From Desulfatitalea sp. (lineage in GTDB: Bacteria > Desulfobacterota > Desulfobacteria > Desulfobacterales > Desulfosarcinaceae), in NCBI GenBank assembly GCA_018224505.1, contig JAGTVD010000357.1, positions 1 to 14,016 of the forward strand: a stretch of 14,016 nt of DNA, read 5' to 3'. The translations under genes and the position numbers were made by a program. How positions within the stretch are numbered: position 1 is the first letter of the stretch; each line of letters starts with the position of its first letter. The notes under the pieces were generated by a model. It was not told the origin of the DNA. It was given only the letters and a program-made list of their open reading frames with translations, and did no database searches. Positions 1 to 5,625 of this stretch are shown piece by piece.

Positions 1-830
1 CCGTGATCAACCGCTACACCCGGGAAGCGGGTGTCCGCAACCTGGAACGCGAGATCGCCGGCATTTGCCGTAAAGTGGCTCGTCACGTGGTCAAGACCGA
101 AACCGACACCACGGTGCGGGTTATCGATAGCTCCGTGGCCAAGTATTTGGGGCCGCCCCGCTTTAGGAGCACCGCCATCGAAGATCAGGACCAGGTGGGG
201 ATGGCTACTGGTATGGCCTGGACACAGGTGGGTGGTGAGCTGCTGTTTGTGGAAACCCTGACCATGCCCGGTCGTGGCCAGATCAGCGTAACCGGCAAAC
301 TGGGCGATGTGATGAAGGAATCGGCCCAGGCGGCCATCAGCTTCGTACGTTCCCGGACGGCGCAGTTGGGCATTGATCCAAAGTTTTATCGCAAACTGGA
401 TCTGCATATCCATATTCCCGAAGGCGCCATCCCAAAGGATGGTCCGTCGGCTGGAATCGCCATGTGTACGTCGGTGGTATCGGCACTCACGCGGCGGGCC
501 GCTCGTCGGGAGGTGGCCATGACCGGCGAGATCACCCTGCGTGGCCGGGTCCTGCCCATCGGTGGCCTCAAGGAAAAGATCCTGGCAGCCCACCGGGGTG
601 GCATCAAAAAAATTATCATACCCAAGGAAAACGAAAAGGATCTGCGGGACATTCCGGCCACCGTTTCCAAGCAGTTGGAGATCGTCAGCGTGGAACATAT
701 GGATGAAGTGCTGCCCCATGCTCTGGTGCTGGCCAAGGGTGAAAGCCTTTTCGTCAACCACGATATGCCCTTTGGCCTGAACGGCGCGGATGCCGGCAGC
801 ACGCCGGACAAACATGCACCGATCAATTAA
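1..830 (+). CDS. lon: Lon ATP-dependent protease, C-terminal part (5' truncated by window)
   Basis: Lon degrades misfolded and regulatory proteins in the cytoplasm as an ATP-driven hexamer. Only about the last 275 residues are present: the end of the AAA+ small domain (the YTREAGVRNLERE helix) and the whole S16 serine-lysine protease domain. The catalytic Ser lies in PKDGPSAG (visible residue 149) and the partner Lys is the second Lys of GGLKEK (visible residue 192), the same 43-residue spacing as in E. coli Lon. The reading frame is open at the left edge, so the GTG at position 3 is an internal Val codon, not a start. The tail after the conserved domain is short and polar. The next features downstream are a promoter and two tRNA genes, so lon ends its transcription unit here or reads into them. 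Identity is secure. Confidence 0.96.
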   Translation, partial: VINRYTREAGVRNLEREIAGICRKVARHVVKTETDTTVRVIDSSVAKYLGPPRFRSTAIEDQDQVGMATGMAWTQVGGELLFVETLTMPGRGQISVTGKLGDVMKESAQAAISFVRSRTAQLGIDPKFYRKLDLHIHIPEGAIPKDGPSAGIAMCTSVVSALTRRAARREVAMTGEITLRGRVLPIGGLKEKILAAHRGGIKKIIIPKENEKDLRDIPATVSKQLEIVSVEHMDEVLPHALVLAKGESLFVNHDMPFGLNGADAGSTPDKHAPIN

Positions 831-838
831 AATTTCGC

Positions 839-868
839 TTGACACGTATCGGACGAAACGGTTATAGA
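839..868 (+). promoter_or_regulatory. Sigma70-type promoter of the tRNA-Val/tRNA-Asp operon
   Basis: A perfect -35 TTGACA (839-844) is followed after 18 bases by TATAGA (863-868), or after 17 by TTATAG. Transcription would begin near 875, about 36 bases before tRNA-Val. The bases just after the -10 (GGCG) are G+C-rich, as in stringently controlled stable-RNA promoters; ppGpp control is an inference. Confidence 0.72.
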
Positions 869-910
869 GGCGTTTCTGTTTGGGACCCTCGACAAGGTTC
901 CATGTAGTGG

Positions 911-986
911 GGGCGGGTAGCTCAGCTGGGAGAGCACCGGCCTTACAAGCCGGGGGTCACAGGTTCAAGCCCTGTTCCGCCTACCA
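911..986 (+). tRNA. tRNA-Val (anticodon TAC)
   Basis: A full cloverleaf is visible. The acceptor arm GGGCGGG pairs with TCCGCCT using two G-U pairs at its ends. The D arm starts GCTCAGCTGGGAGAGC, the anticodon stem CCGGC/GCCGG encloses CTTACAA, and the T arm is ACAGG-TTCAAGC-CCTGT. The anticodon TAC reads GTA and other valine codons. The 3' CCA is encoded. The sequence closely resembles E. coli tRNA-Val in the D arm and anticodon loop. Confidence 0.97.
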
Positions 987-1019
987 TGCAGAGGGTTCAT
1001 GTTCAAAAGATTGTTTTGC

Positions 1020-1097
1020 GGGGGTGTAGTTCAGTTCGGTTAGAACGCCGGCCTGTCACGCCGGAGGTCGCGAGTTCGAGTCTCGTCGCTCCCGCCA
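1020..1097 (+). tRNA. tRNA-Asp (anticodon GTC)
   Basis: The acceptor arm GGGGGTG (1020-1026) pairs with CGCTCCC, followed by discriminator G and an encoded CCA. The D arm begins GTTCAGTTCGGTTAGAAC, the anticodon stem GCCGG/CCGGA-type encloses a loop with GTC at 1055-1057, and the T arm carries GTTCGAGTC. Discriminator G with anticodon GTC is the aspartate identity pattern. The gene lies 33 bases after tRNA-Val with no promoter between, so the two are co-transcribed. Confidence 0.97.
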
Positions 1098-1105
1098 TAT
1101 ATATC

Positions 1106-1139
1106 AGAGGGCTTATGAGGTTACTCATAAGCCCTTTTC
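1106..1139 (+). terminator. Rho-independent terminator of the tRNA operon
   Basis: GGGCTTATGAG (1109-1119) pairs perfectly with CTCATAAGCCC (1124-1134) around a GTTA loop. A flanking A-T pair extends the stem and a run of four T follows. It ends the tRNA transcript only 9 bases after the tRNA-Asp CCA. Its left arm nearly duplicates the pyk ribosome-binding and start region. Confidence 0.88.
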
Positions 1140-1162
1140 ATTTCAGCAGGCTTACCTTTAAT
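1135..1162 (+). promoter_or_regulatory. Possible weak promoter for pyruvate kinase
   Basis: TTTTCA (1135-1140) and TTTAAT (1157-1162) are separated by 16 bases and match the sigma70 consensus at 4/6 and 5/6 positions. Transcription would start near 1169, 16 bases before the pyk ATG. The alternative is read-through of the tRNA terminator. Evidence is weak. Confidence 0.3.
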
Positions 1163-1184
1163 CGAAATTGAAATCAGAGGGCAT

Positions 1185-2609
1185 ATGGCCAGAAAAACAA
1201 AAATAGTCGCAACCATTTCCAATCTGAATTGTGCCCCATCTTTTATCGAACGGCTCCACAAGGCCGGGATGAATGTCGTCCGACTCAATACCGCACACAT
1301 GTCCCATCAGGATGCCCTGGAGGTCATTACGGCCGTGCGCCAGGTGTCCGATAACATCGGTATTCTGCTGGACACCAAAGGGCCGGAAATCAGAACCTGT
1401 GATATGACGGCGCCGTTGGCGGTCAGGTGCGGCGATACCATCAGGGTGAAAGGCGCCCCTGGAACAATCTCCCAGGGTGACATGGTTTGCGTGTCATACG
1501 GCGATTTTGTCCGGGATGTTCCGGTAGGCAGCTCAATTATGATCGATGATGGGTATATCGCCCTTGCGGTGATGGACAAGAACAATGATTGGCTCATTTG
1601 TACCGTTGAGAACGACGGCATTATCAACGGTCGCAAGAGCATCAATATCCCGGCCGTGCATGTGAAGCTTCCGGCGCTGAGCGAAAAGGACAAGGGGTTT
1701 ATCCGTTTCGCCGTCGAGAACGACCTCGATTTTATCGCCCACTCTTTTGTACGCAACAAGGAGGACGTGCGGGCCGTCCAGCAGATATTGGACGAGAAGC
1801 AAAGCGCGATCAAGATCATCGCCAAAATTGAAAATTACGAAGGGGTTTCGAACCTCGATGAAATCCTCGACGCCGCTTACGGTGTGATGATCGCCCGTGG
1901 TGATCTGGCGGTTGAGATCCCCACCGAGCAGATCCCGTTGATCCAGAAGAAAATCATTCGCAAATGCATCGAGCGAAGAAGGCCGGTTATCGTTGCCACC
2001 CAGATGCTGCATTCGATGATTGAATCGCCGCGTCCGACCCGGGCGGAGGTGTCGGATGTCGCCAATGCCTGCCTCGATCATGCGGATGCCCTGATGCTTT
2101 CCGGTGAAACCGCCAATGGCAAATATCCTGAGCTGTCGGTCAGGACCATGGCCAAGGTGATCGTAGCGGTGGAAGGCGATACCGGGGCCTATATCGATGT
2201 GCCCTACCGGCACGAGAACAGAATCACGGCCTACCTTGCCAAGGCGGCGGTCAAGGCGGCCCTGAGACTCAATACCAAAGCCATCGTGGCCGATTCGGTG
2301 AGCGGCAAATCGATACTCGCCCTTTCGGCCTACCGCGGTGGAAACCCCATCTACGCCCAAATCTATGATAAGCGCGTGATGCGCCAGCTTTCGCTGTCCT
2401 ACGGGGTCTATGCGGATTATCTCGCCATGGATCTCAACGCGATGGAACCCTTGAAAAGTTCCATCTGCCGGCTCATCGACGACAGTAAATTTGCCGATGA
2501 TGACCTGATTATCGTGCTTGCCGGCAGCTTCGGCGCCCAATCGGGTGCTTCCTATATCGAGATCGCCACCGCCGGACAACTGAAACACAAGTGTGAGTTA
2601 CCCCGTTAG
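1185..2609 (+). CDS. pyk: Pyruvate kinase, divergent type resembling Bacteroidetes enzymes
   Basis: Converts phosphoenolpyruvate and ADP to pyruvate and ATP, the last step of glycolysis, in the cytoplasm. At 474 aa it has the usual bacterial length. Visible parts: the N-terminal barrel strand with Arg33 and Asn35 (VVRLN), Asp63-Thr64 (LLDTKGPEIRT), the B-domain insert at about 70-160, the family signature IIAKIEN with catalytic Lys214 and metal ligand Glu216, ARGDL with Asp240, ATQML with Thr272, and the C-terminal domain. The usual NFSHG loop is NTAHM (35-39), so a Ser that helps bind K+ is Ala, while Glu68 of GPEIR, associated with K+-dependent enzymes, is kept. TQMLHSM replaces the common TQMLESM. 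From memory these variants (NTAH, IAHSFVRNKEDV, TQMLH) are those of Bacteroides pyruvate kinases. The start is preceded by AGAGGG at 1176-1181. No classical terminator follows the gene. Confidence 0.95.
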   Translation: MARKTKIVATISNLNCAPSFIERLHKAGMNVVRLNTAHMSHQDALEVITAVRQVSDNIGILLDTKGPEIRTCDMTAPLAVRCGDTIRVKGAPGTISQGDMVCVSYGDFVRDVPVGSSIMIDDGYIALAVMDKNNDWLICTVENDGIINGRKSINIPAVHVKLPALSEKDKGFIRFAVENDLDFIAHSFVRNKEDVRAVQQILDEKQSAIKIIAKIENYEGVSNLDEILDAAYGVMIARGDLAVEIPTEQIPLIQKKIIRKCIERRRPVIVATQMLHSMIESPRPTRAEVSDVANACLDHADALMLSGETANGKYPELSVRTMAKVIVAVEGDTGAYIDVPYRHENRITAYLAKAAVKAALRLNTKAIVADSVSGKSILALSAYRGGNPIYAQIYDKRVMRQLSLSYGVYADYLAMDLNAMEPLKSSICRLIDDSKFADDDLIIVLAGSFGAQSGASYIEIATAGQLKHKCELPR

Positions 2610-2880
2610 GGCCCTGGCGATCGATCAGGGATACCCTAAAACTTGGCTTCGAAAAGCCTGAATCGTGCATCGTTGTTTCTTCTCCTAAGGCGGTGGATGA
2701 CCCGCCAACCATCGGTCGTCGGCCGGTAATCCAAAATATTACAGATAGATGAAAAATCATCAGGGGTCGGTGAACCGCTTGGCAACCGGCCGGCCATGCG
2801 GTTGCATTGTGCCGCCATTTCTGGCAAGTCAGGGGGTAGAGATGAAAAAGTTGGCCATATTCGGCGACAGGCGGTTGGGG

Positions 2881-2905
2881 CGGTTGGGACCGCGTATCCC
2901 AACCG
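2881..2905 (+). other. 9-bp hairpin upstream of the PilZ gene
   Basis: CGGTTGGGA (2881-2889) is perfectly complementary to TCCCAACCG (2897-2905) with a 7-base loop. The preceding tandem copy (CGGTTGGG, 2872-2879) can compete for the same right arm. The right arm overlaps by two bases the start of the 11-base long-range repeat arm at 2904-2914. No T-run follows, so this is not an ordinary terminator. Confidence 0.5.
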
Positions 2906-2950
2906 GTTCACCGATAGTTGCTGTGCAAAAGAGGTGGCAAGGGGATTTCC

Positions 2951-2957
2951 AGGGAGG
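2951..2957 (+). promoter_or_regulatory. Ribosome-binding site that sets the PilZ start
   Basis: AGGGAGG lies 6 bases before the ATG at 2964. It supports that start over the in-frame ATG at 2796, which would add 56 residues of non-conserved sequence running through the hairpins. Confidence 0.7.
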
Positions 2958-2963
2958 AAGCGA

Positions 2964-3290
2964 ATGGAAGATGTACAGGCTGAGGCCGCAAAGGCGGTCA
3001 GTGGGAGCACCCCCAGGGTGTTTGGGGAGAGAAGGCTTTACGAAAGAAAAAAGTGTGCCTTCAGCGTGGGTATTTCAGGTCGCAATATTCAATTTCGAGG
3101 GTTGCTGCGCGATTTGAGTCTGGGGGGCGCGCTGGTGGAATCGCCGCCCGAGCAGAACTTCCGGATCGGTCAGGAAGTGGTGTTGAACATTCCATTCAGT
3201 CAAAAGCAAGGGTACGTGGCGCTGCGTGGTAAGGTGGCCCGGGTTAAGTATAATGCTGTGGGCATCATGTTCGCAAAAGCGAAATCCTGA
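2964..3290 (+). CDS. Small single-domain PilZ protein (probable c-di-GMP receptor)
   Basis: A 108-residue protein that is almost entirely one PilZ domain. PilZ domains bind the second messenger c-di-GMP and change motility, exopolysaccharide or gene expression through a partner. The two binding motifs are present in order: RxxxR as RLYER (residues 24-28), then DxSxxG as DLSLGG (50-55), followed by beta-barrel strands ending GIMFAKAKS. There is no signal peptide, membrane segment or second domain, so it should act in the cytoplasm by binding another protein. The 3' end of the gene contains a 5-bp hairpin TTCGC-AAAA-GCGAA (3270-3283). The gene converges on rel with 11 bases between stop codons. 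The partner and the process controlled cannot be read from the neighbours. Confidence 0.85.
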   Translation: MEDVQAEAAKAVSGSTPRVFGERRLYERKKCAFSVGISGRNIQFRGLLRDLSLGGALVESPPEQNFRIGQEVVLNIPFSQKQGYVALRGKVARVKYNAVGIMFAKAKS

Positions 3291-3301
3291 GGGTCCGGGT
3301 G

Positions 3302-5446
3302 TTAGCTGACCCGTTCTACATCCAGAACGTTTTTGATTTTTTTGAGGCTGGCCAGCACATGCTCGAGCTGTTCGGTGTCGGCCACCTCCAGGGTGAAAAC
3401 ACTGGCCACCATTTTGCTCTCGCTGGTCTGGGTGTTGGCGCTGATGATGTTGGCGCCGCACTTGCTGATGGTGGCCGCCACATCGGCCAGCAGTCCCATG
3501 CGGTCCATACTGCGGATTCTGACCTTCACAGGGAATGCTTCCCGGGCGGCCAGGTCCCATTCCACTTCAATGAGCCGTTCGGGGTTGGTCTTAATGGCGT
3601 TGACGCACTCGCTGCGGTGAACAGTGACTCCGAACCCCCGGGTGATGTACCCGACGATGGCATCCCCGGGTACGGGTTGGCAGCATTTGCCGAAGCGCAC
3701 CAGGATGTCGTCCACCCCCTTGACCACTACGCCGCTGCCCACTTTTTTCTTGCGCACGCGGCTGATCATCCGGTTGAGCAGAGACGGGTGTTCGTCCGCC
3801 TCGTCATCCTTGGGCATCAGTTTGCGTACCAGCTGCAGGGGGGTTATTTTGCCATAGCCGATGGAGACGATCAGATCCTCCACCGTCTTGAGGCCGAAGC
3901 TCTCCACCGCCTTGTCCATCTCCGGCGACTTGACCAGGGTGTTGAAGTTCAGGCGCACTTTGCGAAAGGCCTTCTCGCACATTTCCTGGCCCAGGGCCAG
4001 GCTGCGCTCCTTCTCCTGGGTCTTGATCCACTGACGAATCTTGGAACGGGCCTTAACCGTTTTGGCAAAACTGAGCCAGTCCTTGCTCGGATGGTGGCCT
4101 TTCTGGGTAACGACGGCCACGCTTTCTCCGGTTTGCAGCTCGTATTTGAGCGGCACCATGCGGCCGTTGACCTTGGCGCCGACGCACTGGTCGCCCACTT
4201 CCGAATGGATGGCATAGGCAAAATCGATAGGGGTGGCACCTTTGGGAAGGGCTTTGATCTCGCCCTTGGGCGTGAAGACGTAAACATCGTCGGGAAACAG
4301 ATCGATGCGTACATTTTCCAGGAACTCATCGGGGTCCTTGATGTTGGCCTGGTTCTCCACGATATTCTGCACCCAGGCGAAGGCCTGGGCTGTTTTCGGA
4401 TCCTCGGTGCGACCCTCCTTGTAGCTCCAGTGGGCCGCAATACCCGATTTGGCCACCTGGTCCATGTCCCGGGTGCGAATCTGGATTTCCATGCGTTCGC
4501 CGAAGGGACCAATCACTGTGGTATGCAGTGACTGGTACATATTGGGTTTGGGCATTGCGATGTAGTCTTTGAACTTTTTGGCAATGGGTTTCCACAGGGC
4601 GTGCACCAAGCCCAGCGCCTCGTAGCATTGGGGAATGGTGTTGAGGATGATGCGGAAGGCAATGATGTCGTAGACTTCTTCGAAGGCCAGATTCTGCTGC
4701 TGCATTTTCTGGTTGATGCTGTAGAAGTTTTTGTAGCGGCCCATCACTTCGCATGGAATTGAATTTTCATCCATTTTACGCACAATATAGGTCTTGACGG
4801 TTTCGATATACTTGTCCCGTTCGTCCCGCCCTTTGGCGACCATGTTTTCGATATACTGATACTGCTCGGGCAGCATATACCGGAAAGCGATATTCTCCAG
4901 TTCGTTCTTGATCCAGAAAATCCCCAGGCGGGCGGCGATGGGGGTATAGATATCCAGTGTTTCGCGGGCGATTTTGCGCTGTTTGGCCGGGTTGCTGTGG
5001 TATTGCAGCGTGCGCATGTTGTGCATGCGGTCGGCCAGTTTGATCAGCACCACCCGGATGTCATCGGCCATGGCCAGCAGCATCTTACGGATGTTCTCGG
5101 CTTCCCGGGCTTGGTCGCTGCTGAAGGGCAGGGTGCTCAATTTGGTGACACCGGAGACAATGTGGCGCACTTCGGGGCCGAACATGTCGTTGATCTCTTC
5201 GGCCGTGGCATGGGTGTCTTCGATGACATCGTGCAGCAGGCCGGCCGCCACGCTGACCACGTCCAGCCGCATGTCGGCCAGGATACCGGCCACTTCCAGG
5301 GGGTGGGACAGGTAGGGCTCGCCGGAAAGGCGCACTTGGCCGTCGTGCACTTTCGCGGAGAAAATATAAGCGCGGTCGATCAGATCAAGATCAGCGTCCG
5401 GGTTGTATTCGGTGATCTTGTCGATGATGTCGTTGATCCGGATCAT
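3302..5446 (-). CDS. rel: Bifunctional (p)ppGpp synthetase/hydrolase, Rel/SpoT family
   Basis: Makes and hydrolyses the alarmone (p)ppGpp in response to amino-acid starvation and other stresses. Its 714 aa show the full long-RSH layout. The HD hydrolase (about 1-190) has His48, the HDVIED motif at 72-77 and Asp139/Asn143 of LADRMHN. The synthetase (about 230-345) has GRYKNFYSI and MPKPNMYQSLHTT. A TGS domain follows at about 386-447, then a helical and Cys-containing region (GKCCQPVPGD), and a C-terminal ACT domain (about 640-714). All hydrolase residues I can check are intact, so it should both make and degrade ppGpp. The charge-switch motif that is RFKD in bifunctional enzymes reads KFKD (291-294), a conservative change still unlike the acidic ExDD of RelA-only enzymes. 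The start MIRINDIIDK matches deltaproteobacterial homologues; no good ribosome-binding site precedes it. A TATAAT sits immediately before the ATG, too close to be its -10. Confidence 0.95.
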   Translation of the reverse strand: MIRINDIIDKITEYNPDADLDLIDRAYIFSAKVHDGQVRLSGEPYLSHPLEVAGILADMRLDVVSVAAGLLHDVIEDTHATAEEINDMFGPEVRHIVSGVTKLSTLPFSSDQAREAENIRKMLLAMADDIRVVLIKLADRMHNMRTLQYHSNPAKQRKIARETLDIYTPIAARLGIFWIKNELENIAFRYMLPEQYQYIENMVAKGRDERDKYIETVKTYIVRKMDENSIPCEVMGRYKNFYSINQKMQQQNLAFEEVYDIIAFRIILNTIPQCYEALGLVHALWKPIAKKFKDYIAMPKPNMYQSLHTTVIGPFGERMEIQIRTRDMDQVAKSGIAAHWSYKEGRTEDPKTAQAFAWVQNIVENQANIKDPDEFLENVRIDLFPDDVYVFTPKGEIKALPKGATPIDFAYAIHSEVGDQCVGAKVNGRMVPLKYELQTGESVAVVTQKGHHPSKDWLSFAKTVKARSKIRQWIKTQEKERSLALGQEMCEKAFRKVRLNFNTLVKSPEMDKAVESFGLKTVEDLIVSIGYGKITPLQLVRKLMPKDDEADEHPSLLNRMISRVRKKKVGSGVVVKGVDDILVRFGKCCQPVPGDAIVGYITRGFGVTVHRSECVNAIKTNPERLIEVEWDLAAREAFPVKVRIRSMDRMGLLADVAATISKCGANIISANTQTSESKMVASVFTLEVADTEQLEHVLASLKKIKNVLDVERVS

Positions 5447-5514
5447 ATTATACCGCTGTCTTGAGTAGATTCATTCTTCGGTGGTCCCGCTTCGTCGAGT
5501 ATAATATACATCCG

Positions 5515-5609
5515 AAAAAAAGTTTGTGGCGTTTGTTGTGTTTATTGGGTTCGTTGGGCTTTTACAGCGGGTTGATTGATCGATCAACGCAGCCCGCACA
5601 ACAAACTTT
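5515..5609 (-). terminator. Long imperfect hairpin with T-run after proS (possible terminator or structured RNA)
   Basis: Read on the minus strand, transcripts leaving proS meet an arm at 5597-5606 that pairs perfectly over 10 bases with 5531-5540. Inside are GGGCT/AGCCC (5556-5560 with 5591-5595) and GTTGAT/ATCAAC (5571-5576 with 5583-5588). An alternative pairing joins CAAACTTT (5602-5609) to AAAGTTTG (5519-5526), which abuts a run of seven T on the minus strand (complement of 5515-5521). The bulky loop makes it unlike a simple terminator, so this call is tentative. Confidence 0.42.
5576..5587. other. Perfect 12-base palindrome TTGATCGATCAA between proS and rel
   Basis: The 12 bases read identically on both strands, and an extra upstream TTGAT overlaps them (5572-5576). 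It could be an operator for a dimeric regulator of rel, 130 bases upstream of the rel start, or simply the tip of the hairpin. The half-site spacing (2 or 6) does not match the 4-base spacing of FNR-type sites. Confidence 0.35.
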
Positions 5610-5625
5610 GCCGACCCGGCCAACC

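Larger units (their letters stand above)
2610..2963 (+). other. Non-coding, hairpin-rich stretch between pyk and the PilZ gene (candidate structured leader)
   Basis: I see no credible gene in these 354 bases. The pyk-proximal part has small hairpins (CCCTG 2612-2616 with CAGGG 2626-2630; GGCTT 2645-2649 with AAGCC 2654-2658) without a T-run. Nearer the PilZ gene are GTAAT/ATTAC (2726-2742), GATGA/TCATC with an AAAA loop (2748-2761), and an 11-base perfect long-range inverted repeat (2767-2777 with 2904-2914). That repeat encloses GCAACCG/CGGTTGC (2782-2805) and most of a 9-bp hairpin CGGTTGGGA/TCCCAACCG (2881-2905). GGCGGTTGG occurs twice in tandem (2870-2887), so the last hairpin has two possible left arms. 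The layout suggests a 5' regulatory RNA, but no riboswitch class I know fits, and no clear promoter was found. Confidence 0.4.

Noticed and set aside
986..1171. 61-codon open frame spanning tRNA-Asp
   Set aside because: It lies over a complete tRNA gene and its terminator.
2726..2963. Known c-di-GMP (GEMM-I) or cobalamin riboswitch upstream of the PilZ gene
   Set aside because: The conserved GEMM stretch (CACGCA...GCAAA, ACGCAAAGCC) and the B12 box (GCCACTG with AGNCAGG) are not present, so only an unclassified structured leader can be suggested.
2636..3010. 124-codon minus-strand frame between pyk and PilZ
   Set aside because: No motif and no convincing start; it covers the inverted repeats and the PilZ start and looks like chance open sequence.
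2749..3117. 122-codon open frame starting upstream of and overlapping the PilZ gene
   Set aside because: It runs through the hairpin region, overlaps PilZ in another frame, has no recognisable motif and no ribosome-binding site.
5447..5452. TATAAT immediately upstream of the rel ATG as its -10 element
   Set aside because: It touches the start codon, so a transcript would begin inside the gene, and no -35 lies at a suitable distance.
5572..5587. FNR/CRP-family binding site TTGAT-N4-ATCAA upstream of rel
   Set aside because: The TTGAT and ATCAA halves are separated by 2 or by 6 bases, never by the required 4.
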